Source: Arcobacter siniprincipis (GTDB lineage Bacteria > Campylobacterota > Campylobacteria > Campylobacterales > Arcobacteraceae). From it: a stretch of 64,000 bases of DNA. The notes beneath the pieces are model-generated. The model did not search any database, was not told the DNA's origin, and saw only the letters and a program-made list of their open reading frames with translations. Positions 17,046 to 24,843 of this stretch are shown here, in pieces. Numbering within the stretch: position 1 is the first letter of the stretch; each line of letters opens with the position of its first letter. The DNA lies in assembly GCF_048571125.1 (NCBI RefSeq), contig NZ_CP182343.1, forward strand, positions 1,240,001 through 1,304,000, read 5' to 3'. The translations under genes and the position numbers were made by a program.

Positions 17046-18059
17046 TTATTTCGCATTTTTTTCTGCTTCTTCAAGGTCTTTTCTCATTTGAGCTAAAAGT
17101 TTTTTATTTGAATCACTTTTTTCAGCAAATTTTTCTTGAACTGGTTTTGCTCTTTTTTTAAATACTTCTCTTTCTTCTTTTGTTAGTGTAACAATTTTAT
17201 AATCAGGATTAGTTCTTACTATTCTTCCTAAACCATAAGCATCAAGTTTTTGTGCTTCTTTTAAAATCACTTTTTCAGCATGAGCAGAAGCATCTTGTAC
17301 AAGTTTTTTATCTTTGGCACTTAATTTATCATAGAATTTTTTGTTTGTAACAGCACAAGCATTAAAACTACTATGTCCCATATAAGTTAAAACTTTTGAT
17401 AATTTATCTAAATCATATGCTTCAATCCAAACAGTTGGATTTTCTTCTCCATCAACCATATTTGTTTTTAAAGCACCAATTAAATCTCCCCAACTCATAG
17501 GAACAGGAGAAGCTCCAAATGCTTCATATGTATCAACTAAAATTGGAGAACCTGGCATTACTCTCATTTTTTTACCTTGTAAATCTTCAGGTGTTCTAAA
17601 TACTTCATTTGTAGTAATTGCCATTTCACCTTCAGGAAAAACTGCTAATAATTCTAATCCATGTTTATTAAATATTGGAGGTAACATTTTGTTAATAGCT
17701 TTTGAGTTTTTGAAAAAATAATCTAACTCTTTTGTATCAGTTGGTAAAACATAAGGTAGTGTAAATAGATCCATTTCTGGGATTGTTCCACCCATATAAC
17801 CAGTTGACTGACCTAAAAATTGCAACAAACCAAATTTAGTTTGCTCTAAAAGGTCTGTCTCTTCACCTAATGAACCAACAGGATAGATTTTGATTTTATT
17901 GTCAGAATGACTCTCTATATAGTTTTTAAATGCTACTGCATAAATACCTTGAGGATCATCTAACCCCTCACCCATTGCATACTTCCATGTTGCTGCACTA
18001 AGACTTGTTGCAGCTATCATACCTGCAAGAACCAGAGATTTTAAGTTAATTAATTTCAT
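17046..18059 (-). CDS. TRAP transporter solute receptor (DctP/UehA-TeaA type)
   Basis: A 337-residue periplasmic receptor with a signal peptide (residues 1-22, cut after LSAA). The mature protein begins TWKYAMGEGLDDPQGIYAVAF and contains GSLGEETDLLEQTKFGLLQF, EVFRTPEDLQGKKMRVMPG and GALKTNMVDGEENP, with the conserved Arg and the Asn-Pro clamp region of DctP proteins. It should bind the transported solute; by operon content this is ectoine or hydroxyectoine. Trp residues near the N-terminus and in NPTVWIEAY could stack on the ring as in known ectoine receptors, which is inference. It follows the ectoine hydrolase gene after 89 nt. Confidence 0.92.
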   Translation of the reverse strand: MKLINLKSLVLAGMIAATSLSAATWKYAMGEGLDDPQGIYAVAFKNYIESHSDNKIKIYPVGSLGEETDLLEQTKFGLLQFLGQSTGYMGGTIPEMDLFTLPYVLPTDTKELDYFFKNSKAINKMLPPIFNKHGLELLAVFPEGEMAITTNEVFRTPEDLQGKKMRVMPGSPILVDTYEAFGASPVPMSWGDLIGALKTNMVDGEENPTVWIEAYDLDKLSKVLTYMGHSSFNACAVTNKKFYDKLSAKDKKLVQDASAHAEKVILKEAQKLDAYGLGRIVRTNPDYKIVTLTKEEREVFKKRAKPVQEKFAEKSDSNKKLLAQMRKDLEEAEKNAK

Positions 18060-18148
18060 AAATTTTCCTTTATTTTTTATTATTTGTTCTAAACACCATT
18101 TCCTTGTGTCTTTTTAAAAGATTTTTTATTTAAATCCTCCTTTATACT

Positions 18149-19333
18149 CTATTTAATGAATAACTCTCTTGGAAAATCACAAAAAGTTTCCACTCCTGTA
18201 TCTGTGATATAAATACTTTCAGTTATTTCCATTCCCCAATCAGCTTGCCAAATACCTGGCATAAAGTGAAAAGTCATACCAGGTTCTAGTACTGTTAAGT
18301 CCGTTGATCTTAAACTACAAGTTCTCTCACCCCAATCAGGAGGATAACTAACTCCTATAGGATAACCACATCTTGCACCATTTCTATCAATACCATATTT
18401 ATGCATTACTGTATCAACTGCATTTGCAATGTCACAAGTTCTATTTCCTGGTTTTGCCTGTTCAAGTCCTGCATCAATAGCTTCTATTAGTGCTTTTTCA
18501 GCATCATAATATTTTTGATTGGGTTTGCCCATAAAAATAGTTCTTGACATAGGACAATGATATCTTTTATAACAACCTGATATCTCAAAATAAGTTGCCT
18601 CATTCTTTTTAAAAGGTCTTTCATCCCAAGTAATATGAGATGCAGATGCATCCGCACCTGAAGGTAACAATGGTACAATTGAAGGATAATCACCACCATA
18701 TCCATCAACACCTGCAATTGCAGTTTCATAGATTTGTGATACAACATGACTTTTTGGAATACCAACTCTTACTACATCTAAAACTCTTTGATGTATTTTT
18801 TGAGTGATTTTTCCAGCTATTTTCATAAATTCAATCTCTTTTGTAGATTTAATACCTCTTGCCCAATTGACTAAGTTATTTGCATTTATAAAGTTTGCAT
18901 TTGGTAAAGTTGCTGTCAATCTAAAATGAGCTTCCGCAGTATAATAATAACTATCTCTCTCTGTTGCTATTACACATTTATCCCATTTCTTTTTATTAAG
19001 AATATTTTCTCCAATCCATGTCATTGGATGTTCATCTAAATTTTGTACATATTTTTCTGGATAACCATAAAGATTATCTTCTTTCATGTAACATTTTATC
19101 AATGCGGCATTTCTATCCATAAGTCTTCCGAACCAAATAGGTTCATCCTCATCAAGGGAAATAATAACCCCTTGATGAACATAAAAAGACCAACCATCAT
19201 ATCCTGTAAGCCAATTCATATTTCCAGGATCAGTTGCAATTAAAACATCGATTCTTCTTTGTTGCATCAATGATTTAACTCTTCTAATTCTTTGGACATA
19301 CTCTTTTTTAGTAAAAGGTAATTTTTCTCTCAT
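18149..19333 (-). CDS. doeA: ectoine hydrolase (M24 peptidase fold)
   Basis: A 394-residue M24-family (creatinase/aminopeptidase P fold) enzyme. The stretch DVLIATDPGNMNWLTGYDGWSFYVHQ, YPEKYVQNLDEHPMTWIGE and GIWQADWGMEITESIYI match the ectoine hydrolase subgroup (DoeA/EutD) rather than Xaa-Pro peptidases. The enzyme opens the ectoine ring hydrolytically to N-acetyl-L-2,4-diaminobutyrate in the cytoplasm. An N-terminal creatinase-like domain (about 15-150) precedes the pita-bread domain (about 165-390). Located 9 nt after the aldehyde dehydrogenase gene and upstream of the TRAP genes, as in known ectoine-degradation clusters. This gene is the anchor for assigning the operon. Confidence 0.87.
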   Translation of the reverse strand: MREKLPFTKKEYVQRIRRVKSLMQQRRIDVLIATDPGNMNWLTGYDGWSFYVHQGVIISLDEDEPIWFGRLMDRNAALIKCYMKEDNLYGYPEKYVQNLDEHPMTWIGENILNKKKWDKCVIATERDSYYYTAEAHFRLTATLPNANFINANNLVNWARGIKSTKEIEFMKIAGKITQKIHQRVLDVVRVGIPKSHVVSQIYETAIAGVDGYGGDYPSIVPLLPSGADASASHITWDERPFKKNEATYFEISGCYKRYHCPMSRTIFMGKPNQKYYDAEKALIEAIDAGLEQAKPGNRTCDIANAVDTVMHKYGIDRNGARCGYPIGVSYPPDWGERTCSLRSTDLTVLEPGMTFHFMPGIWQADWGMEITESIYITDTGVETFCDFPRELFIK

Positions 19334-19342
19334 ATTAGTTTC

Positions 19343-20737
19343 CTATTTAACAGGACCTACCCAAACTTGTTGAGTATTCACAAACATTTTAATACCATGA
19401 GGACCTAATTCTCTTCCTAAACCTGATTTTTTAACTCCACCACTTGGAAGTCTAGGATCTGATTTTACAATTCCATTAATTGAAACTTGACCAGTAACAA
19501 TTTTACTTGCTATTAGTTTACCTTTTTCAATATCTCCTGTCCAAACTGAACCACCTAAGCCGTATTCAGTGTCATTAGCAATTTCTAATGCATGGTTTGC
19601 ATCTTTTGCTTTGATTACTGCTGCAATTGGACCAAATGTTTCTTGGCAAGATACAACCATTCCTGGTTCTACATCTGCTAAAAGGGTTACTGGAAAAAAG
19701 AATCCTTTTCCTTCCATTCTATTTCCACCTAAAACTAGTCTTGCTCCTGCACTTACTGATTTATCAACTTGTTGGTGCATTTCTTCAACTAACTCTTTTC
19801 TGGCTATTGGACCAATTTTTGTTGATTCATCTTTTGGATCACCTAAAGTTAATTTTTCAAATCTCTCTTTTAACAAAGAGATAAATTTTTCATAAATAGG
19901 TTCTTCTACAATGATTCTTTTTGCAGCAATACAAGATTGACCAGCATTGATATATCTTGAAAGAACAATTACATCTGCTGCATGTTCTAAATCTTTTGTA
20001 TCAGCTAATACAATTGCTGCATCACTTCCACCAAGTTCTAGTACTACTGGTTTGATTTCACTTCCAGCGATTGCACCAACAGCTGAACCAGCTTTTGATG
20101 AACCTGTAAGTGATACACCAGTAACTAGTGGATGTCTAATGATTGATTCTATTTGTGAGTGGTTAATAACTACATTTTGAACTAGATTTTTAGGCATGCC
20201 TGCTTTTTCAAAAGCTTGTACAATTTTAACTGCACATAGTGGAGTATGAGAATCATGTTTCATAATACAAGTGTTTCCTGACATAAGAGCAGGTGCTAAG
20301 TATCTAAAAGCTAACCAAAATGGTGCATTCCAAGGAAGTAATCCTAAAGTTACACCTAAAGGTAAATATTGCACAAAGCTTTCTGTTGCATCAGAATCTA
20401 TGAATTCTGTTTTTAAATATTCCCCAGCATTTTGAGCGTAGTGTTCTGCTGCCCAAGCTGCTTTATTTACTTCTCCCCTTGCTTCATTGATAGGTTTTCC
20501 CATCTCTTCAGTCATAGGGAGAGCATATTCATCAAGATTATCTTTCATCTCTTTTGCAACAGCTCTTAAAAGCTCAGCTCTTTGTTCAAAAGAAGTATCT
20601 CTCCAAGAGTTTACATATGTCTCTTGTGACTTTTCGATTATTTCTCTTACTTCTTCAGCTGTATTCATAGGAATCTCATACACTGTTTCTTCAGTGTATG
20701 GATTTATTGATTTAAAATGTGTTGAACTATATCCCAT
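19343..20737 (-). CDS. doeC: aldehyde dehydrogenase, probable aspartate-semialdehyde dehydrogenase of ectoine breakdown
   Basis: NAD(P)-dependent aldehyde dehydrogenase of 464 residues. Catalytic Cys269 lies in NAGQSCIAAKR and the general base Glu234 in LELGGSDAAI; LPWNAPFWLAFRYLAPALMSGN marks the cofactor domain. The sequence is of the succinate-semialdehyde dehydrogenase branch, to which DoeC and the ssd genes of ectoine clusters belong. The expected reaction is aspartate semialdehyde to aspartate, the last step of the pathway. It lies 9 nt downstream of the aminotransferase that would make its substrate. Succinate-semialdehyde activity cannot be excluded from sequence. Confidence 0.83.
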   Translation of the reverse strand: MGYSSTHFKSINPYTEETVYEIPMNTAEEVREIIEKSQETYVNSWRDTSFEQRAELLRAVAKEMKDNLDEYALPMTEEMGKPINEARGEVNKAAWAAEHYAQNAGEYLKTEFIDSDATESFVQYLPLGVTLGLLPWNAPFWLAFRYLAPALMSGNTCIMKHDSHTPLCAVKIVQAFEKAGMPKNLVQNVVINHSQIESIIRHPLVTGVSLTGSSKAGSAVGAIAGSEIKPVVLELGGSDAAIVLADTKDLEHAADVIVLSRYINAGQSCIAAKRIIVEEPIYEKFISLLKERFEKLTLGDPKDESTKIGPIARKELVEEMHQQVDKSVSAGARLVLGGNRMEGKGFFFPVTLLADVEPGMVVSCQETFGPIAAVIKAKDANHALEIANDTEYGLGGSVWTGDIEKGKLIASKIVTGQVSINGIVKSDPRLPSGGVKKSGLGRELGPHGIKMFVNTQQVWVGPVK

Positions 20738-20746
20738 AATAACCCC

Positions 20747-21991
20747 TTAACCTAAGATTGCTTCAACAGATTTAACAAATCTATTTAGACCCTCTTTTAA
20801 AGTATCTTCTTCAATTGTCAATGGAGGAATAAATTTGATAATTTCACCTGTACTACAAGCACCAATAATCAATCCATTTTCAAAACATTTAGTAGTGATT
20901 TCTTTTGTCATTACTGCACTTTCAAAATCAATTGCTAACATCATTCCTTTTTGTCTTACACCTTTTACAGCATCATATTTAGAGTTTAAAGTATCTATAG
21001 TCTCTCTTATAATGTCACCTTTTCTTTTTGTTTCATTATTAAAAGTTTCATCTTTGAAATACTCTAATCCAACTTTACCTGCTACAAAAGAGATACCTTG
21101 TCCTCTAAATGTACCTGTATGTTGTCCTGGACTCCAAGCTTTATCAATCTCTGGTTTATTAACTAGCATTCCAATAGGAGTTCCAAAACCACCTAAACCT
21201 TTTGCTAAGATAATAATATCTGGATCAACATCTAAATCATCGAAACTAAAGTAGCTTCCACATCTTCCTACACCACATTGAATACTATCAAGTATAAATA
21301 ATGCTCCAGTATCTTTTGCTAGTTTTTGCACACCTTGTAACCACTCTTTTGTAGCAACTCGTACCCCACCTTCTGCTTGAACTGGCTCAACAATAAATCC
21401 AGCAGGAGGTAACATCCCTGAACCTAAATCAAACATTTTTTGTCTTAAGTTTTCTAACGCATCCATGTCATTAAATGTATCTCTAATAACATTATTTAAA
21501 GGAACTCCTGAACTACTTCTAAATGCATTGTTTGCTGTACAAGCTAATGCACCTAAAGTCATACCATGGAAACCTCTATTAAAAGCAACTACTTCTGTTC
21601 TACCAGTAACTTTTCTAGCTAATTTAAGTGCAGCTTCGACGGCATTTGTTCCTGTTGGTCCTGTAAATTGAACTTTTCTATTCTCCCAACCTCGTGGTTC
21701 TAATACAGTTTTTACAAATGTATTTATAAAATCTCTTTTTACATCTGTAAACATATCTAATGAGTGAACAACTCCATCTCTTTGGATGAAGTCAATTACT
21801 GCTTCTTTCATTTTTGGATTATTATGTCCAAAATTTAAAACACCTGCACCTGCAAAAAAGTCTATAAATTCTTTATTATTTTCATCTATCATTACTGCAT
21901 TTGATGACGATTTAAAAACAGTTGGTACTGCTCTACAATAAGCTCTAATTTCTGATTCGTGTTTTTCAAAAGTATTCATTTCATTTGTCAT
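20747..21991 (-). CDS. doeD: diaminobutyrate-2-oxoglutarate aminotransferase (EctB/DoeD-like)
   Basis: PLP-dependent class III aminotransferase of 414 residues. It has the EctB-type N-terminus (FFAGAGVLNFGHNNPKMKEA), VQFTGPTGTNAVEAALKLARKVTGR, the DSIQCGVGRCG metal-free active-site loop and PLP lysine Lys264 in ILAKGLGG. The enzyme converts 2,4-diaminobutyrate and 2-oxoglutarate to aspartate semialdehyde and glutamate. Because ectA and ectC are absent and the gene heads an operon with ectoine hydrolase, the catabolic direction is favoured. Ribosome site AAGGAA precedes the ATG. Leader elements upstream are described separately. Confidence 0.87.
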   Translation of the reverse strand: MTNEMNTFEKHESEIRAYCRAVPTVFKSSSNAVMIDENNKEFIDFFAGAGVLNFGHNNPKMKEAVIDFIQRDGVVHSLDMFTDVKRDFINTFVKTVLEPRGWENRKVQFTGPTGTNAVEAALKLARKVTGRTEVVAFNRGFHGMTLGALACTANNAFRSSSGVPLNNVIRDTFNDMDALENLRQKMFDLGSGMLPPAGFIVEPVQAEGGVRVATKEWLQGVQKLAKDTGALFILDSIQCGVGRCGSYFSFDDLDVDPDIIILAKGLGGFGTPIGMLVNKPEIDKAWSPGQHTGTFRGQGISFVAGKVGLEYFKDETFNNETKRKGDIIRETIDTLNSKYDAVKGVRQKGMMLAIDFESAVMTKEITTKCFENGLIIGACSTGEIIKFIPPLTIEEDTLKEGLNRFVKSVEAILG

Positions 21992-22036
21992 TTTTTTTCC
22001 TTAAAATATATTATTAGTTGTTTGATTTTGTGGGAA

Positions 22037-22144
22037 AGACCCTACGAGATAAGTAATATGTTTAATATAATAGTTTTATTTATGTATTAAACAATATTGC
22101 TTAATAGCACAATTAAAGTAATCAAAGGTAATTGTGCAGGGTCT
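22037..22144 (-). promoter_or_regulatory. nested inverted repeats in the leader of the ectoine operon
   Basis: On the minus-strand transcript, AGACCCT and AGGGTCT (22138-22144 and 22037-22043) form an outer 7-bp helix. Directly inside are two adjoining hairpins: GCACAATTA / TAATTGTGC (22107-22137, 13-nt loop) and TATTAAGCAAT / ATTGTTTAATA (22085-22106, one G-U pair). The three helices abut without spare bases on one side, as in a three-way junction. The element starts inside the stop codon region of the small upstream ORF and ends 45 nt before the aminotransferase start. It could be an attenuator or ligand-sensing RNA; the inner repeat could instead be a DNA operator. Confidence 0.4.
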
Positions 22145-22292
22145 ACCTGGCACCTAAAATGAAGTTTTTGTCTTGAATTAAGATATTTTGTATTTGTTTT
22201 ATTGGATGTGGAATAATATACATAATATTTGAGAAGATAAAAGAATTAAATACTTCTTCTAATTCTAATAATCTATTATTATAAAAAATCAT
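22143..22292 (-). CDS. 49-codon ORF upstream of the ectoine operon
   Basis: Starts at an ATG preceded by a strong AAAAGGAG at 6-nt spacing and encodes MIFYNNRLLELEEVFNSFIF, then a Pro-Ile-rich middle, ending KNFILGAR. No family is recognised and there is no signal peptide. It lies between a good promoter (22325-22353) and the aminotransferase gene, and its stop codon falls in the first arm of the nested inverted repeats. It may be a leader peptide whose translation affects folding of the leader, or a small protein in its own right. The strong ribosome site is the main evidence. Confidence 0.45.
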   Translation of the reverse strand: MIFYNNRLLELEEVFNSFIFSNIMYIIPHPIKQIQNILIQDKNFILGAR

Positions 22293-22324
22293 ATTAACTC
22301 CTTTTCTTATTTTAACATGCAAGA

Positions 22325-22353
22325 AGTCTAACCAAAATAAAAATCTATGTCAA
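22325..22353 (-). promoter_or_regulatory. promoter of the ectoine operon
   Basis: Reading the minus strand, a perfect -35 box TTGACA (22348-22353) is followed after 17 nt by TAGACT (22325-22330), a fair -10 box. Transcription would start about 30 nt before the small upstream ORF. Confidence 0.6.
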
Positions 22354-22361
22354 TTTTAAGC

Positions 22362-22378
22362 TGTATATAAAATATACA
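22362..22378. promoter_or_regulatory. operator-like palindrome by the ectoine promoter
   Basis: TGTATAT AAA ATATACA is a perfect 7-bp inverted repeat with a 3-nt centre, 8 nt upstream of the -35 box. It resembles sites of dimeric regulators such as the GntR family, to which the ectoine regulator EnuR belongs. No regulator gene is in the window, and the site could also serve the divergent MFS gene. Confidence 0.4.
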
Positions 22379-22579
22379 AATTGACTGCGACTTTTTGTTA
22401 GTGTAAACTATCAATTCAAATATTGTATTAAGTGTATTCTTAAAATTAAAATAAATTATAAACTTATTTTAAAATTTGAAGTTAAATAATATTATTTTTA
22501 TTGCTTATTAAAAAAATAAATAAAGTCATATTTTATATTTTAAAGCTATTATTACAACTTATTGAATATTAGGAAAATA

Positions 22580-23764
22580 ATGATAAAAAATCTTTTTAAA
22601 TCAAGGGTAGCTTTACTTTATATATTGTCAATATCTATGGTTTTTGCTTTTTCAGCTTGGATGAGTTTACTTAATAATTATGTAGTAGAAGTAGCTTCTT
22701 TTGATGGTAGTCAAATAGGTATTTTACAAAGTTTAAGAGAAATTCCTGGCTTTTTAGCTTTTACAGTTATTTTAGTAATTATCTTTGTTGCTCAACAAAG
22801 ATTAGCTTATATATCAATGATAGCTTTAGGTTTGGGAGTATTTTTAACTGGACTTTACCCCAGTGCTTTGGGTTTATACTTAACTACAATTTTGATGTCA
22901 GTAGGTTTTCATTATCTAGAAACTTTAAATCAATCATTATCTTTACAATGGTTAGATAAGGCAAAAGCACCAATAGTTTTAGGAAAAATTACAGCAGCTA
23001 AATCTTTTACTTCACTTATTGTATTTGTTTTGATATATATTATGATGAAATTTTATAGTGTAGAGTACAAATATGTTTATGCATTTTTTGGTTTGATTAC
23101 TTCTCTTGTTGCAATTATTGCTTGGGTAGGATTTGATCATTTTAAAGATGATGTTGTACAAGAGAAAAAATTAGTTATAAAAAAAGAGTATTGGCTTTTT
23201 TATATTTTGACATTTTTTGCAGGAGCCAGAAGGCAGATATTTGTAGTATTTGCAGGGTTTTTACTTGTAGAAAAATTTGGTTTAGATATCGAAAATATGG
23301 TAACTCTACTTTTTATTAATGCTATTTTAAATATATACCTTGCTCCAAAAATTGGTAAGTTTATTGTAAAAGTAGGGGAATCAACTACTTTAAAAATAGA
23401 ATATATTGGTTTAGTGATAGTTTTTACTTCTTATGCTTTTGTTGAAAATATTTATTTTGCTTTTTTCTTATATATTATTGACCATTTACTGTTTTCAATG
23501 GCAATTGCTCTAAAAACATATTTTCAAAAAATTGCAGATCCTAAAGATATAGCAAGTGCTAGTGCTGTTAGTTTTACTATCAATCATATAGCAGCTGTAT
23601 TTTTGCCATTTTTCCTAGGTTTGATTTGGTTATATTCTCATTCACTTGTTTTTATAATTGGTGCAATAATTGGTTTGGCATCTTTTATTTTATCTTTTTT
23701 AGTTCCTCTTCATCCAACTCAAGGTTTTGAAACAACTTTAATAAAAAAAGAGAGTATCTCTTAA
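22580..23764 (+). CDS. MFS transporter
   Basis: A major facilitator protein of 394 residues with about 12 membrane segments. The start at 22580 is preferred because AGGAAA lies 5 nt upstream; an in-frame TTG at 22562 has no ribosome site. The N-terminal half has SQIGILQSLREIPGFLAF, where motif A is poorly conserved, and the central loop is charged (about 195-205). Substrate cannot be told. It is divergent from the ectoine operon and could share its control region, but it is equally likely to be unrelated. Its stop codon overlaps the stop of the convergent ABC permease gene by 4 nt. Confidence 0.8.
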   Translation: MIKNLFKSRVALLYILSISMVFAFSAWMSLLNNYVVEVASFDGSQIGILQSLREIPGFLAFTVILVIIFVAQQRLAYISMIALGLGVFLTGLYPSALGLYLTTILMSVGFHYLETLNQSLSLQWLDKAKAPIVLGKITAAKSFTSLIVFVLIYIMMKFYSVEYKYVYAFFGLITSLVAIIAWVGFDHFKDDVVQEKKLVIKKEYWLFYILTFFAGARRQIFVVFAGFLLVEKFGLDIENMVTLLFINAILNIYLAPKIGKFIVKVGESTTLKIEYIGLVIVFTSYAFVENIYFAFFLYIIDHLLFSMAIALKTYFQKIADPKDIASASAVSFTINHIAAVFLPFFLGLIWLYSHSLVFIIGAIIGLASFILSFLVPLHPTQGFETTLIKKESIS

Positions 23765-24843
23765 GTTACTTTCTTTTTGAAAAACCAAGTTGCGATAATA
23801 AGAGTAACAACTCCTAATGCAATCATGGGTAAAATCTCCCAGATTGCAATTTCCCAAGATATATCTTTTAAAAATAGACCTTTGAGAAGTATTAAAAAAT
23901 ATTTTAATGCAATAAGATTTGTAAAAGGGATAAGCCATTGGGGCATATTTTCAATAGGTGTTGCAAATCCAGACATTAAAATTGAAGGTACTAAAAGTAT
24001 AAAAGCACCTAAAATCCCTTGTTGTTGAGTTGAAGAAATAGAAGAAATAAATAAACCAAAACCAACAACCGAAAATACAAAAGCAAAAATTGAAACTATT
24101 AAAATACTAAGTGAACCAATAAAAGGAACATCAAAAAATGTAATGGCACTAATAAAAATAATGCTAGCTTCTAAGATACTAATAATCATAGGTGGAATAG
24201 TTTTTCCAATGATTAAAATAGTAGGACTAAGTGGCGCTACTGATATTTGTTCAAAAGTTCCAAGCTCTCTCTCCCTTGCAACTGATAAGGAAGTTAAAAT
24301 CAAAGCAATAAGTATAGTTAAACTTCCAACTAAATTTGGAAGTATCCACCAAAAATTCTCTAAATTTGGATTGTACCAATTTCGAACTACTAAGGTATCT
24401 TTATTTTTTGAAAAGAAATTATTAATGCTAAGTTGAATGTATCCAACTGCTATTTGGGCGCTTGTAGATTTTCTTCCATCTGCAATAATTCCTATATTTG
24501 CAGTTTCTCCTTTTTGCATATTTTTTGAAAAATCTTGGGGTATTTCAATACCAACTAGTATTTCTTGAGAATCTATCTTCTCTTTCAAATCATCATAGCT
24601 TTTTAAATAAAGTACTTGAGTAAAACGATCACTATATTTTAAAGTACGGATTAGTTCTTGACTTTGGCTTGAATTATTTCTATCTAAAATACCAATACTG
24701 ATATTTTTAACTTCCATAGTTATTGCAAATGAGAACAATACAAGCATAATAATTGGTGGTACAATAATTACAATACGAGAACGCTTATCACTCCAAATGG
24801 CTAAAAATTCTTTTCTAATAAGAGATATTAATTGATAAATCAT
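23761..24843 (-). CDS. ABC-2 type exporter permease (YbhR-like)
   Basis: A 360-residue ABC-2 permease: one N-terminal membrane helix (about 22-42), a large extracytoplasmic domain (about 45-170) and five C-terminal helices. VARERELGTFEQISVAPLSPTILIIGKTIPPM is the typical cytoplasmic coupling segment. Together with the second permease, the fused ATPase and the membrane-fusion lipoprotein it forms a YbhFSRG-type tripartite exporter; family members export drugs or other toxic compounds. It overlaps the upstream permease gene by 4 nt. No outer membrane channel gene follows, so a TolC-like protein must come from elsewhere. Confidence 0.88.
   Translation of the reverse strand: MIYQLISLIRKEFLAIWSDKRSRIVIIVPPIIMLVLFSFAITMEVKNISIGILDRNNSSQSQELIRTLKYSDRFTQVLYLKSYDDLKEKIDSQEILVGIEIPQDFSKNMQKGETANIGIIADGRKSTSAQIAVGYIQLSINNFFSKNKDTLVVRNWYNPNLENFWWILPNLVGSLTILIALILTSLSVARERELGTFEQISVAPLSPTILIIGKTIPPMIISILEASIIFISAITFFDVPFIGSLSILIVSIFAFVFSVVGFGLFISSISSTQQQGILGAFILLVPSILMSGFATPIENMPQWLIPFTNLIALKYFLILLKGLFLKDISWEIAIWEILPMIALGVVTLIIATWFFKKKVT

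Noticed and set aside
20835..21254. 139-codon plus-strand open frame opposite the aminotransferase gene.
   Set aside because: It is antisense to a clear conserved enzyme, has no ribosome site, and its composition follows from the codon pattern of the opposite strand.
20747..21991. EctB-like aminotransferase taken as ectoine biosynthesis.
   Set aside because: No ectA or ectC is nearby, while ectoine hydrolase, an importer and an aspartate-semialdehyde type dehydrogenase are in the same operon, which points to breakdown.
22580..23764. MFS transporter as a second ectoine importer.
   Set aside because: Only its divergent position supports this; no sequence feature links it to compatible solutes and a TRAP importer is already present.
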